A stretch of 64,000 nt of DNA, from the NCBI GenBank assembly GCA_003117195.1, contig BDSI01000001.1:1054001-1118000 (forward strand), read 5' to 3'. Source of the stretch: Eudorina sp. 2006-703-Eu-15. Taxonomy: Eukaryota > Chlorophyta > Chlorophyceae > Chlamydomonadales > Volvocaceae. Of the stretch, positions 11,086 through 24,946 are shown one piece after another. The position numbers and the translations under genes were made by a program. Position 1 is the first letter of the stretch. Each line of letters begins with the position of its first letter. The notes below the pieces were generated by a model that searched no databases, was not told the origin of the DNA, and was given only the letters and a program-made list of their open reading frames with translations.

Positions 11086-14000
11086 TCACCCGCCGCCGCA
11101 ACCTCCGCCACAGCCCCCGCCGCAACCTCCGCCGCCACAGCCCCCGCCGCCGCCCCCGCAACCACCACCACCACCGCCACCGGCACCGTCACCGCCGCCG
11201 TAGTACGATTCGTACGTCACCATGTTCAAGTACAGCGACGTTGCCAGGTAATAATCGCACGCGCCGTACACCATGCAGCTTTCGTAACGCCGCCTCCGGA
11301 AATAATAAGCGCGCTGCATGTACCCCACATCGCGCTGCGCAGACAGCTGCTCAGCTTCTCCCAAAAGCTGTAGTGCCTTGGAAACTATACCTGCTTGGCG
11401 CAGGAGCACCCACAGCTGTGCCTTCTCGGAGCCGGAAGTATCGGTGACCACCTTGGGCGGCGGAGCTGGCGGCGATAGGGTCGTGGGCGCGGCGCCCGGC
11501 GCGGCCACCACCGTGCCCCACACAACGGCCGATGATGACGCCGACGCCGCTGCAGCCGGCGGCGGGGCCGCCGTCATTGTGGCAGTCGTCTCCATCAGCA
11601 GCCGCGCCAGGCCCCCGAGCAGGAAGGCTCCGAGGCCGTTGAGGTAGTTCTCCGGATCAATAGGCGAAAACTGAATGTGTGCTGCGAAGCCCGATGTGGC
11701 AGCTGGCCAGTAGTGGGAAGGGGTCAATGGCAGAGGTGCATGAGCAATCGCATAACATAAAAGACCACATAATTTCAGTATAATACCACAGAATTCCATG
11801 ATAGTATTTTTGCCAGCGGAGAAAAAGGGGGCCTGGCAGACGCAGACGAGAGAGGACAATGCGGCCGTGCGTGTACTGTATGTGTGATACACATCAATGA
11901 TGTTAAAGTGGACTCCGCGGGTATCGGTAACAGCCGCAACCCCCTTGTGTGCTGAGGCTGATCTGGAGGGGAGCGAGGTGGTGGCTTCCAGTCTTTCCGT
12001 CCATTGGTGGGGAAGCGCTGCTGATCGCTGCACAATCCGTACATGGACGACATAATACATGGCTGGGCGGAGGATCCACGCGATGACGGTCCCCGTAGAT
12101 AGACAAAGCAGGCCATTCATTAATGCATGCGTTCTTACTTCATAGTAGTACGGCAATCGTACACGTCACACATCCCTACCTGAGGCCTGCGCCGAGGGCC
12201 TCCACAGTCCCCTCCGAATCGTGATGTTTGCTAGGTAGGCGTGCTGCATGAGGAGATAGGGGCGGGGCAGGGCCGGGTGCCTCTGGATTAATGACGGCGG
12301 GATTAGGGGCCACCACCCGTTAGGTTGCAAGTGCTCTCCACCTTGGTTCGAGGTACAGCTGATCCCATGCTGCCAGAGTTGCATTCACATGACAGGCCCG
12401 CGTACTAAACCGAAGCTATTGGTGGACTCGTGGGAAATCTGTCACTTTGAGCGGCTGATAAAAAACTGCACCTTAATGACCCAACACCTTCCCATAGTGG
12501 CGCAGAATACGGTGCATCCTCACACTAGGTGTAAGCGGTAGCGAGGAATGCCCACTGAGCATACAACACTGAGCATTGTCCCCGGTCAGGACAATGAAAG
12601 ATCCCCGGAGAGGTGCACGGCCTCAAATCGACTTCCCATCTGCACAGCTCAAGATGTGGTACGGCAATGGTACGGCAACGGCTCCCTCCTCTCCCCTTTT
12701 CCAGTCGTCGACCCTCCCTCGGCCCAACGCACCGTGTGGATATCCGGCAGGTTCAAAAAGTACTCCATGGATACCAGGGCGGCAATAGCCTCCCTGCATG
12801 CGAGACATACGACAACCGTACGGCAATACGACAGTTGCTTAGAAGCTTTTACACGGAATGGGCTGGTAATTAAGATATTGGCGACAAGCTTCGGGACCAG
12901 GCCGTAGCCCACAGCTGCAGTACTCCCCCTCCAAGCTGCAACACGGCGCGGCCAAAGGCTTCTCGAGATGCCTGCGCCGCGCCAAAGTACTTGAAGTTTT
13001 TTAGTTGTTGGTTTTAATAATTTTGTTTGGTTTATGGATTTACACTTTTAGGTGATAATGTATTCTTAGTTATGTTTACTTAATCAAGTTACCCGCACTC
13101 ACTTCACCACCTTCACGTCATCGCTGCTGTTGCTGGAACACAAGCAGCAGCGGTTGCACGTCACGTCATCGTAAGCGGCCTCCGCCCTCTTGGCCGCCAG
13201 CCACGCGGCATACAGCGCATGGCCGCCACCCCGGGGCACCGCCTGACCCGGCGGCGGCACGGGTACATCGGCGAGGCTGCACGCAAACCGTATGGCCGCC
13301 TCTTGTTGCGCGTACTGCGGGTTGTTGTCGTACACCCGCAGCGCGAAGGCCAGCGGGTTGGCGGCCGTCACCAGCGGGTACGGCACCGAGTCCGCCAGCC
13401 AGGCCGTGTCGGCACTGTCGTACAGTTCACCTGTACGGATGTAAAGCGTGTCAAAAGCAGCTTGATGGTCAGGTGCTCGCATACATCCTTGCTTAGGCAC
13501 GATGGTGCGTTTAGAGGAGAGTGCTTCTGGAATGAGACTAGCCGTCCGCCCCCAAACGAAAGAACCGAATACACACCGAATTTTTGCTCGTACAGCCGCT
13601 TCGTCTCTTCGTACGCTGCCGCCAGCTTGGCCGGGTCCGCCAGATGCAAGTAGTCGGGGCCCCATAGCTCCGCCTTTGCGCCAAACACCTCCCCCCACAT
13701 GGCGGCGTAGTCCCCGCTCAGCCCCAGGTGGGTGTGCCACACCAGGGCGATGTCGGCGGTGGGCACCAGGGTCAGCTCCGGATGGGCTGCGTGGAGCTCC
13801 AGGAAACGAGCATACCTGTGTACGTTCAGAAACAAATGCCATGCAAGTCAAGAAACACGCAGTCTGCCGCGAATATCGGGGAGGTTGCTTGTGTGCGTGT
13901 ATCAATCGGTTGTCAAGGGCATCGGCCGTACTTACCTCTCCTGCGCCTGTGTGAGGAAGCTGACGTCCAGGAAGTGGGGTCGCAGCCACGAGTGGAGCAT

Positions 14001-15072
14001 GCGCGAGAAGCGGCCCATGGCAGCGGCCTGGGCGGGGCGGCAGGGTGATGAGCGCAGGGCAGGGTGTAAAGCAGGCAGCAAGGGCGGTGCCCCAAGAAAA
14101 AAACATGACATCACCAGCTCGGTATCAGACTGAGCGTAATCTATCAACCTACTAATCGGGTATGTGGCTGGGCATGTCCAGCAGAAGTGAAAAAGCTGTG
14201 AGGTTACGCAGCCAGGCATGCATAAACAACGCGCACCTAGAGGACGACAACAGCAGGGTAACGGCACTTAGTTGGACGAGCAGACTCTTACCAGTGGCTT
14301 CACGAGAACCAGGGGTGCGCCCTCTTTGGCCAGGGGCGATCCGGGCGCGGGAGGTGGCCAGGCGGCCTGCGTGCCGGCCACGCCCTTCCAGACGAGGTGG
14401 TCCGTGAACCGGGGTCCAAAGCTGAAACCCTGCTGGGCATCCGGGTGAAGGGAAGATGCCCCCAGGGCGAGCAGGTCCCTCTGATACGCTGCGGGGTTCT
14501 GTCGGTGAACGAACCTGCCGGGCAGTGCGTGGTCCAACGGGCGGGGAGATCGGATAGCGCTGACAGCTCGGACAGCAGTCAGATGGCTGAAAACCGTCAG
14601 CAGATTCGGATGACTGTGACTCTGTGATCGCATGCAGAGACCGGCAAAGCGCAGTAGTTCAGAGGTAATAATGTTTTTGTTGTGTTGAAGTGGCTCGAGC
14701 GAGCGAGCCCTGAGGAGGTTTTCCGTCTGGAAGCGCGTCCCGCCTTCCACTAGCGCCGGGACACGGCTTACCAGGCGAAGGCGACATCCAACGGTGGAAC
14801 GGCTGTGCTGTTTTTGCCCTTCAAAATCTCCACCCAATAGTGCTCATAGCGGATTGCGGCTGCCACAGCATAGTACCCAGTGTACAGGCCGCCTGGAGAG
14901 CGAGGGAAACGAGACGATGGTTCAAGGTGGCCGCTGTGACGCTGACAATTTGCGCGATGGTTGTATTACCTCTTGGAAAGCAGTCGACGGCATGCAACAA
15001 CCGCAGAAGGCTGGCGCAATGGTTCGCGGGTGACTGCCCCGCAAGGCGCTTGGCCTTGCCAGTGGGAGCCAT
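11086..15072 (-). CDS. GRDP-like (DUF1399) glycine-rich domain protein, copy 2
   Basis: Nine exons on the minus strand: 14970-15072, 14772-14892, 14292-14514, 13936-14027, 13577-13815, 13103-13430, 12733-12793, 12180-12243, 11086-11702. All phases agree, giving 615 residues. The start is taken at the ATG of MAPTGKAK, which copy 1 shares; an ATG three codons upstream (15081) is also in frame. It has the same block order as copy 1, including LVPTADIALVWHTHLG and the Gly/Cys tail. The donor after exon 5 is the less usual GTGTGT. Exon 6 and its edges are indistinguishable from copy 1 over about 323 nt (see findings), while exon 5 differs at about a dozen positions and introns are diverged. Head-to-head with copy 3. 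Confidence 0.9.
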
Positions 15073-16976
15073 TGGATCCATCTGAGTGACTTCTTTGCTT
15101 GTTTGGGAGCTCCAATGATCTTATAGGATGGTATCACTTATGACTGTACGAGTCAAATGTGTGAACGGGAGCGCGAAGATACAGTCATACATCCAGTAGA
15201 TGGACGCGGAGATTTAAAACACCATTGTGATTTGATTTTAAATTTTCGATTTTGTAAGTTACATTAGACGTTGTTTCCGACACCAAGATTGTATTACTCA
15301 TCGGACTGGCCGCGTTTTGGGCATATGACCGACCGGACAGCCGCCTGCAAAACCTTTTGAAATAGCAACTCACTGATATGTGCATTGCAGCACGGAACGA
15401 ATGGTTGTGAGCTCCAAACGCCGAGCAACAAGGCGCAACAGGCACAACCAACGTCAGGACCCAATGCAAACGACCCCCAACGACCAAATGCGGGCGGGCC
15501 GAACCTCCTTTGGCCGAGGTCGCTCGCCGGCCCACGCAGACAAAGCAAGCAACTCATGTGCGCATGGAGATGCAAGCCTTGGCAGCACTGTGAATGCATA
15601 GATCGCCGATGTCCCCGCGGTGGGTCCGCCGGGGACTCCCAAGCATGGCCAGGCACACCGGGGAAGGCAGGCGGAACGCGAACGGGCTGGCGCCTGGGTC
15701 CCTGCTGGGCCAATACCCGGAGTCGCAGGTTGGGGCCACAGGATCGGGATTCCGGAATCCCAGACGTACGGGGAAAACACGGGAAGCCAAGGCCCTCCTA
15801 GACCTGGGGCGACCGGCCAGTGTTTGGCAGTGCTAAGGCCACAACGCCACGCACATACGGGCACTACTGCTTGCGGGATTATGGAAGGAGGTCGGTGGGA
15901 AGGCGACGTAGCTCTGTCGGGCACTGCTGCACTAACGCCTAGGGACTAGGGGCAGGACGGAGGGTTGGCGAAGATGTCACCAGACGCCACCTTACCCGGG
16001 TCAGCCAGGCGAGCGGGCACAGCAAGTAACCCGCGGGCGCAGCACGCAGGCCGCCGGCTGCGAGCTCACATCTCACGTACGTCTCACCCATTCTGGATCA
16101 GCCACAGTCCGGACCGTACTACGAGGAGCGGCAGACAGATAGTGGCGATCCAACACAGAAGCGAAATGGCGGACAATGGGGAGTCTGGCAAGGTTGTGGA
16201 GAGCGCGGCCTTGCGCTTAGAGCGAGGCATGCAATCGAAGGGGTGTGGTGACAAATGACCGGGGTCCGCTGTCACACGGTTCATTCAACCTGACGCGCGC
16301 GTCCTCGTCGACGCTTATCATTGTGGTTAAGCCGCCATCGCCTGGTGAGCAGAACTATATCCGAGGCATGACATCGGGTGGAGAGAAATTGGTGGCATGG
16401 ACATCTGCACGCGTCTGCTGATGCAAACGAGCGCCTGAGCTGTATATATATCCTTATTATTGTAGCACTCACGAATAAAGATTTGATAGCCTCAAGCTGC
16501 GCTGTTCGCTATTGCTTAGTAAGCGTGAGAAGCTATGTACGGCACCAAAAGTGATACGTGTAACAAAGCCAGGGCCCTATAGGGTCCCTGTCGTACTGTT
16601 GCAAAGGCGTAACCCGGGATGCTCAGTTGGGCCTCGCATCGTTGCAATACGGTCGTGGTTTGATCAACGTGCGTCAAAGAGGAAAAACCTAGACAAAACC
16701 TAATCTAAGCCTTTGACAAGATTGTGGAGATTTTGGCTGCCCACGTGGTTTACGATAACTAAAACCACAGAAACTCGGTTAATTGCTTATAAGAGTGGCA
16801 CATATTCAACCCCCGAAACCATTTCAATATCTACGCGCGAGGAGTTTCCAAGCAAACTGTTGCCATGATTCGAGCTACATACCGATACAAGATCGTACTC
16901 GCAAACCGCAATTTTCAAAAGCGACTAGAAAATTTTCACTAGAAATACTGTGAGTTAGTAGTCAACGTCAGGTGAA
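15073..16976. other. divergent promoter region between GRDP copies 2 and 3
   Basis: 1.9 kb between two divergently read paralogs. The left 0.5 kb is related to the region upstream of copy 1. Overlapping ORFs at 15454-15950 on both strands show no recognisable domain. A weak R1 repeat relative (tgaccggggtccgctgtcac) lies at about 16255. I see no clear TATA box or other defined element. Confidence 0.5.
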
Positions 16977-19900
16977 ATGTCTTCGAAAGGTCGCGCTTCG
17001 GTGACTGTTCACGACCAGTCGCCCGCCAAGAACGCAGTGGCACTGATCCGCTTGCTCCACGTGGTTGACTGTTTTCCAAGAGGTGTGACGCTGCGCGATA
17101 TGTTACAGTTACATATTTGGAGAATGATGTTTCCTTACCGTAATTGCGGTTTGCAGGTGGCCTGTACACTGGGTATTACGCGGCCGCGGCCGCTGTGCGA
17201 TATGATCGCTTCTGGCCAGAAATCATAAAATGGAACTTGGCTGGTGCAGTTCCACCTCTGGACATCGCCTTTGCGTGGTGCGTGAGTTACCAGAGGCGCA
17301 GCTGAATAGCGCAGTCAGTCATTAAGGATAATTATGGGCAATGTTTACTTAAATTAACAACAATTTGCCTTGAGCTGAACAACTTTCCCATCGTCCGGAT
17401 TCCGCATGGCACTTGGAAGTGCTGACTGTTGCTGGTACCTTAACCTTGAAGCGCACCCATTCGCCATGCTATGGATGTTCAAACCAACATTTCAGTAAAA
17501 ACCGCGCTTCAATAATTTCACACCTTACGAGGTTTCTGGTTCCATGTTCCATCCATGTCTACAGGTTCGTCCATCGGCAGGACCCGACGAGCTATGAAAA
17601 GGATCTCAGACTCAAGGCCGTCGTTTCTGTGCACCCCCCTTCCAACAAAGCTTTTTCCTTCGGAGCCCGCATCTCCGACCAATTCACATGGAAGTCGGTG
17701 GCCGGGGACCACCCAGCCTGGCCGCCCCCCGCTCCAGGTTCCCGTCACGACGACGTCGATTGGCCCACGATTTTCGCGCGCCGTGTGGTGAGTTGGTAGC
17801 TCAAAAGGCCTTGAGACACCTGACACTCCTTCTCTACCGCCGCTGCTCCGAAACCTGCTCCACTGCCCCCCACCCACGGCCCCCAGGCCGCCGCCATGGG
17901 CCGCTTCTCACGGATGCTCCACTCGTGGCTGCGGCCGCACTTCCTCAACCTGAGCTTCCTCAACCGAGCGCAGGAGCGGTGAGTGTGTGTGCGGGGGCAT
18001 GGCGCGGGTTCTGGAGGCACCAGCGTTGTCTGCAATCAAGGCCGACTTGTAACGCACCCAGAGGTCCCCTACCGGACCGTGGCGGCTGCGTGATCCCTTC
18101 AGCCGCATGCGGTAAGCTATCTGCGCCCGACCGTCTAGGGCCGAACTCGCGCTCAGACAACTGAGTGCGTGTGTGTACGTCACCGTACGGCACCTGCCGC
18201 ACGTACACAGGTACGCTCGTTTCCTGGAGCTCCACGCGGCCCATCCGGAGCTGACCCTGGTGCCCACCGCCGACATCGCCCTGGTGTGGCACACCCACCT
18301 GGGGATGAGCGGGGACTACGCGGAGGCGTGCCGGAAGCTGTTTGGCGGGCTGTCTCAGCCGTGGGCCCCCGACTACTTGCACCTGGCGGACCCGGGCAAG
18401 CTGGCGGCAGCGTACAGCGAGACCGCCAAACTGTACCAAGAAATGTATGGTAAGGCAGCAGCACGCAGCATCTATCATGTGCTATTCCGCAGGACCTTTG
18501 GCATTCGACGGCTTGCGGTTGGTGTTCTCAGGCATGCGTGCCAAGGTGTAAGTGCGGTGATGAGGTACAGTGTGCGCAACGTTTCAGACAATTTGTATCC
18601 CGCCATACCTCCTTCTGTCCTCATAGCAAGTTGGGAAGCACTTAGGAGGCGCGTCGGAAGTCGGGAGGAATTTTCCCCCGCCGCATGCCTCTTTGGTAGC
18701 ATGGTGCCTTTGACTGGTTCGGCGAAGGGAGCCGGCGCCCGCCTTTTCCTGTAGGCGCACATTAAAGGCGACTAAGATCATGTGAAGCCGACGTGCGGTA
18801 AAACCTGAAATTCGGCTTGATTGATGATTCGTGTAGACGAGCCATACGACTGCCCCGAGACGAGATGGCTGGAGGACTCAGTGCCGTACCCGCTGATGAC
18901 GTCATCCAACCCGCTTGCGTTCGCGCTGCGAGTGTTCGACGACAACCCAGATCAGGAGAAGCAGCAGCCGCACATTGAGGCGGCCTGCGAACATCTTGGC
19001 ATGCCGGTTCCGGAGCACGGAAAGCCCGGGGCTCGCAGCGGCGGCCACGCACTTTACGCTGCATGGCTGGCGGCGAAGCGGGCGATGGAGGCCTATGATA
19101 GCAAGCCAGGGATGGAATTGGGGAGGGCTTGTCTCCAGCTGCTTGCCATACACATAGGCGGCCCCTCTGAGTGTCATGGCTGCCACCTTCTGCCTGTAAT
19201 TCCTTGGTGACCGGGTACAGCAGGCGCCGCGGTTTCCGTCGTGTTACGCATTATTGTGCTGTTCCTGCGGTAGATTCAGGAGCTGGTTAAGGCTGGTTAC
19301 GCGCGCTGTGATCCGCCCAGTCTTGCTGGATTACTTCATCGTACAGGTCGTCGTACCTCGCTTACCCCACATTACTCCTCGACCGCATCTGTATGTCGCA
19401 GGGACGTCGCTGCGTCACTCGTTTCGATCTCGTACTTCCTGGAACTGCCAGACATTGACACGGTCAGTACATACTACGTGACCCACATCCGATGTGGTCC
19501 CACACTCGACTGCTGTGCGTGAGTACCGTATCGTGCTATCTATCTATTGATGCATTGAAACAATACGCTATAAGCGGTAGTCCAATGTAGCAATTACGAG
19601 GGACGTTCGTTTCATCTTCGCTGTATGTGGCCGTAGGGCGAGGCGGCAGCACACCGAACTCGTGTATTCGACAAACTGTGAAATATCGATTCCCATCCGC
19701 CAGCAGGGGTAAAACGTAAAATCTCAGACAGGCGGGCCTAGGTCTCCCAGCCAGGCAGCCCTCTGTTTGCCAGTGCCCAGGCCGTCGGTCGCCACCGGGA
19801 GCGGTCTAGCTAGCGTTCGGGTCATCAGTGCCAGCCGCAGCCTTCTCACTTGCCCCCGATGCCAAGAAAAGACTGCTGGTCCCGGGATGGCCCCCGTGCT

Positions 19901-21073
19901 CGTCACTTCTCCCTTGGCCCCCAGCACCCGTACCTGGCTGCGATCACGCTACGAGCTGGCCCATGGACACCCCAGCCGTCGGACGGCTCCAAGGGTACGT
20001 ACGTGGGTTGGGGAGATGGGGACGTGGCGTACATGTCAGTTGGGTGTTAGTTCTTAGGACCGATGAGCGAGGGAGTCTGTTGGACCGATGAGCGAGGGAG
20101 TCTGTTGGATGGATGAAGAGGTGCTCTGAAGTGATGATGCGTGGTCGCATCCGATAACGGCGTGATTTGATGAGCATACGCGAGCTTCACATTACATCCT
20201 GGCTGGCCAATTGCGTTGCCACGCCTTGCGTTGATTGGGTGTTCCGCGCTATCTTTTGCGTAACGAACCTGGAGCCGGATGCGCGCCGGTCTAGGCCTCT
20301 CACCTGCCTTTACACACTCCAGGGTTAAGCCCGGCATAGGTAATAGTGTTGTTCTCACCCGCCTCACCCGCCTCGCCCCTACAATGCCACTCCGCCTATC
20401 CACTCCACACCCCGTTGCAGTGCCGTGTGCTGCAGCAACACCCACGCTGTCCTCGGCCGTTCAGTTTGCGTCCTCCGATCCGGCAGCCTATCTAGGGGGC
20501 CGAGAATCCCACCTTTTGGAGGGCCTTACGACCCTACTGTCTGGCTCGCCGGCGTCGGCGGCAGCGCTGGCGGAGGCGCGGGAGGAGCCCTGGCAGTCGC
20601 CGCTTTGGCGGATCTTGGCCGCCGTACAGCCGGCAGGTACTGCACTGGGCTCCGGCATGGCGCAGCACGCCAACGAGTACTACACAAGCGCCCTGGGGTA
20701 TTCGAAACGCCGCGGCGTGGGGGTTATGCAGAGAAAGTACCAGCAAGGCCACCACAAGCACTACGGGTGCTATGTGACTGGATCGAGCGATTACTACATG
20801 TCGTACACGCTGTATACGACGGGGGTGATGTACAGCGATGGCGGGTACCTGGGGACCGGCAGCAGCAGCAGCGGGCGGACGAATGGCGGCGGCGGCGGGG
20901 GCTGCGGTGGGGGGGTTGGCGGCTGCGGTGGCGGTGGCGGTGGCGGTGGCGGTGGCGGTGGCGGCTGCGGCGGCGGCCATGGCCATGGCGACGGTGGTTG
21001 CGGAGACGGTGGAGGTGGAGGTGGAGGCGGTGGCTGCGGCGGTGGCTGCGGCGGGGGCTGCGGGGGTGGCTGA
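16977..21073 (+). CDS. GRDP-like (DUF1399) glycine-rich domain protein, copy 3
   Basis: Nine exons: 16977-17082, 17157-17277, 17565-17787, 17887-17978, 18211-18449, 18837-19206, 19402-19462, 19925-19994, 20421-21073. The model gives 644 residues. The least certain junction is the end of exon 6, where the donor is GTGACC; it was chosen because it restores frame into DVAASLVSISYFLELPDIDT. Blocks: LLHVVDCFPRG, PPLDIAFAW plus FVHRQDPTSY, MLHSWLRPHFLN, LVPTADIALVWHTHLG, GGHALYAAWLAAKRA, then VGVMQRKYQ...DYYMSY and a tail of more than 60 Gly with regularly spaced Cys and an HGHGDG insert. First of three plus-strand copies. A stretch of exon 5 (ADIALVW to DYLHLAD) is nearly identical to copy 5. Confidence 0.88.
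20057..20106 (+). repeat. two tandem 25-nt units in intron 8 of GRDP copy 3
   Basis: The unit beginning ggaccgatgagcgagggag is present twice without a mismatch, followed by a partial third start (ggatggatga). It lies within intron 8 and has no visible role. Confidence 0.8.
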
Positions 21074-22207
21074 GGCGAAGGCACCGACGGGCGTGGGGGA
21101 GCAGGTCACCTGCGCACCGCTAAGGGTGGCCCCCGCGGGGAACCAGCGCGTGCATTGCGGGACGGGTTACCGCGACCATGGTCCAGAGGATCTCTTATTC
21201 TCTTTGCGCGTGCGTTTTACTGGTGGATGACTGGCTGAGTAAATGGATGCTGTCTGGTGCAGCTGTCGTTTTGGGCTTTTGGGGGACAAGTGATTTTCCC
21301 CTCAGCGCAATTCGCTCGGGTTTATTTCTTTCCTTGCCTTCCCGCTGCGTTGGATGTGGTTCTTTTGACCGCTGCTTGGCCTTGCGGACCGACCAGCGAT
21401 GAGGTGCGGGGCAGTGCCGCTAAGAGCGATAGCGCCGCGCTGTCGCGAATCAGCCAGGTGGGCGGGCGGAGTCTTGTGCTCGTGGAAGCTTGCTTTGTCG
21501 GCCGGGTGAAGGGGTCCCACCGCGTGGGGCTTCTCGTGGTAGGCACCGATCTCGTGGTAGGCCCCTTCTGGCAAAACGACCGCTCAACATCCATCCATTC
21601 ATGTGTCCCCCCCTGCTCTGTGCTTCGGCCAGGTCAGGGGCCCCCCGGAGCTCAACTGCACGGCAATGAGTACGGTGAGGCACCCAAAATTCAACACCCA
21701 TACATGATCCATTAAAATATGTTCGCGAAAAGGAATTGTGGCCAATATGGGTGCTGCAGTTGAAACATCGACGCACATCGATGACGCGTCAAGGTGTTCT
21801 TAGCGCGCGTTGGCGCGTTGCCGGTCCAACAGGTGACAATGCAGCATCCACCAAATGGTGTTCGCATTGTGTATTGTGCTTCACAATCGGCGTGTCCTCT
21901 GCCGCAGTGTGTGCATCACCTCAACAGGATGGGTGGCCCGCGGCTCAGCCCTCCGGCCCTTCGTTCCCAACCACGTCCCACAGCTGCGATTTCCGATTTG
22001 GCCCTGTATCGGGCCCGGTGCGTTCAGGCTTACATGAAGCGCCCTGTGCTATTTATGTTTCGTGTCCTATCGTATCTGTCGTCCTGTCCTGCCTGCGGAG
22101 GTCCGTACGAACCGAACGGTTCCTAAACTCTTAGAGACGGCAAAGTTCGCAAAAACAGAATAACAATGCGCTCGATATATATCTAACTTCTAACCCAATT
22201 TAGTGTT
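21074..22207. other. spacer between GRDP copies 3 and 4
   Basis: 3' flank of copy 3 and upstream region of copy 4. ORFs of up to 152 codons on both strands overlap each other and show no domain. No repeat family recognised and no clear promoter motif seen. Confidence 0.5.
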
Positions 22208-24904
22208 ATGAAATGGGCAAATAAGGTCGCGCCGCGCGACGCAGTTGTGACGGAACAGTCGCCTGCTACGAAGTGCGTGGGCCTGCTGCGTCTGCTTCAT
22301 GCAGTCGATTGCTTTCCAAGAGGTACAAAGACTTACAACTGTTCTCTCAAGATGACCCCCGCGGCACTCACGATGTACCATGTTTATGGCTTGCAGGTGG
22401 ACTGTACAACGGCTACTATGCTGTCACCGCAGCTGTGCGATATGAGCGCTTTTGGCCTGAGATTATGAAATGTACCAGCTCAAACCCAGTACCGCCGTTG
22501 GACGTCGCCTTTGCTTGGTGCGGGAGCATTGCCCTGCGCACTCTGTCCTTTGTTAGAGGACAATCGGAATGGTCCGCAATTAAATGAATGATTGACGCAA
22601 GGCCTGACTGGCATGTTTCGCTTTTGCGGTGGTTGCGCGCGGCGGGTCAACTTCGATTGGTCAACGTTCCGAACGGAGAAGGGTTCTGGGCGTCGCATAC
22701 ATCGCCAAGAAGACAGCAGCCTCTTTAATTACCTTATGCTATACTTCTCCCGCGCGTGATAGGTTTGCCCACAGGCAGGACCCGTTGACTTACCAGAAAG
22801 ATCTGCGACGGCGGGGGTTAGACAGCGCAAGTGTGCACGCCCCCACATCCAGAGCTTTCGGCTTCGGCCCGCGGAAATCTGATCTGGTGCTGTGGAAATC
22901 GGCTGCGGGCGCACACCCAGCATGGCCGCCCCCTGCCCCTGGGACAGCCCATGGCCGCATCGCAGGTATCTCCTTATCCTTCGCATACCGTGTGGTGAGT
23001 CCTCCAGGGAGCCCCTATTGGCCAGGGCGTCATCCGGGTGATACTCTTACACTCTTGCCCTCATACGGGTGGGGCCTCGGACGAGGTTTCTCGCCAAACA
23101 CCCTCACCTTCATATCTCGCTCTATCTCCGTAGTTCATGCCTGCGTGCTTTCACTACCACCTCCATGGTCCATACCGTCCTGTGCACATTATCACCTTCC
23201 TTGATTCATAGCATCACCATTAAGAGAGAATCGAGGTCCTCTCCGAGCAACCATGCGCAGCAACAAAACCCCTGCGCCCCTCGTCCTGCCGCCCCGCCCA
23301 GGCCAACACCATGAACCGCCTCGCCCGGATGCTCCACTCGTGGCTGCGCCCGCAATTCCTGGACGCTAGCTTCCTGAACATCGCGCAGGATAGGTGCGAC
23401 TACTGGACGGCAACGAGTGACGGCATAATGAACAACTTGGTTGCATTTGACCCAGAGCGAGCGAGGGTCGTCGGTGACAGCCGAGGCCTCTGCACGACAT
23501 GCTGCCGTCTGCGTTACCTTCTCTTTCATCTAGGACTGATGATGATGACGTCCTGCGCGCCGGAACTCATATCCTGCTGCACGTCGTTGCGCGTCGCAAT
23601 CTCGTCCAGCTGTGCGGCGTTTTGTAACGGCATTCTGCTCGCTGGATAAAATGCGGCGGGGGTTAAATTGAAAAAAGAAATAAACCCGACGAACGAACCC
23701 GGGCACACCCAGCACAACTCAGTATACTTACGTGGCGTGGTACCTGCATAGCAACGGAAAGATAGAGACCGCGCGCGGGCGCGTGGCGGCGCGGCCGCGC
23801 TGCCGCCAGTGCAGTAACAAGCAAAATGCGAACCCGACCCAACCCGGAGAGGACAGATACGTTACCGACCTGTGGTGGTAGACGGAGTAGCGGCGCCGCG
23901 AGCGATGTCCAGGGCGGCGGGGGCCTTGGATTCGCCGCGCACGCAGCGGGTTTTCTCGGCTCTCAGATCCTGTTACATTGCACGGCGCCCACCCGCCGCA
24001 TGCAGGTATATACGCTTCCTGGAGCTGCACGCGGCGCACCCTTCAGTGACCCTGGTGCCTACCGCCGACATCGCCCTGGTGTGGCACACCCACCTGGGGA
24101 TGAGCGGGGACTACGCGGACGCGTGCGGGAAGCTGTTTGGCGGGCTATCTCAGCCGTGGGCCCCCGACTACCTGAACCTGCGGGACTCGGTCGCCTTGAC
24201 GCAAGCGTATGTCAGGACAGCCAAGCTGTACCAGACGAAATACGGTAAGGCAACAACGCCTTGCCGTATTGTGGCCTGCCTGCCTTTGCCAAAACCAAAC
24301 TACGCGCCAAAGTGATCTGCGGTTGCATGACTCACCTTCGGCGCGTGCCGTAACCCGTAGGAGAGCCGTACGACAGCCTCGACACTGCCTGGCTGGCGGA
24401 ATCCATGCCATACCCGCTGGTGACGTCATCCAACCCGCTGGCGTTCGCGCTGCGAGTGTTCGACGACAACCCAGATCAGGAGAAGCAGCGGCCGCACGTT
24501 GAGATGGTCGGCATGCAGGCAGCCCATGTCGGCATAACCAACAACCCCGTGCCCCGCGCCGGCGGTCACGCGCTCTACGCCGCGTGGCTGGCAGCCAAGC
24601 GGGCGGCAGAGCTGTACGACAGACCGGGATTCAGCCGCTGCTGCTTCATCCGCCGACGCGACATCCAGAAAGACGTCCTCAGGTGCGGAGGGCCAGGGGG
24701 CAGCCGGGAGCTGGGCATTTGGGTGGGGTTGGCGGAGTCAACGAGTTGAATGCCCTGCTCCTTACCACGGCATCAGCTTATGACAGGGGTCTTCCGGACA
24801 GCTCTTCAACTCCGCGGATGGCGCGCGCCGTGGATGCGTCCACTGGATGGGACCGCTGCTCGTAGGTTGTGCGCTGGTGTGCTTACGTAAACACGATCGC
24901 AACC

Positions 24905-24946
<42 letters not shown>

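Noticed and set aside
20534..21109. Minus-strand Ala/Pro ORFs opposite the Gly tail of GRDP copy 3
   Set aside because: Complement of GGC/GGT repeats.
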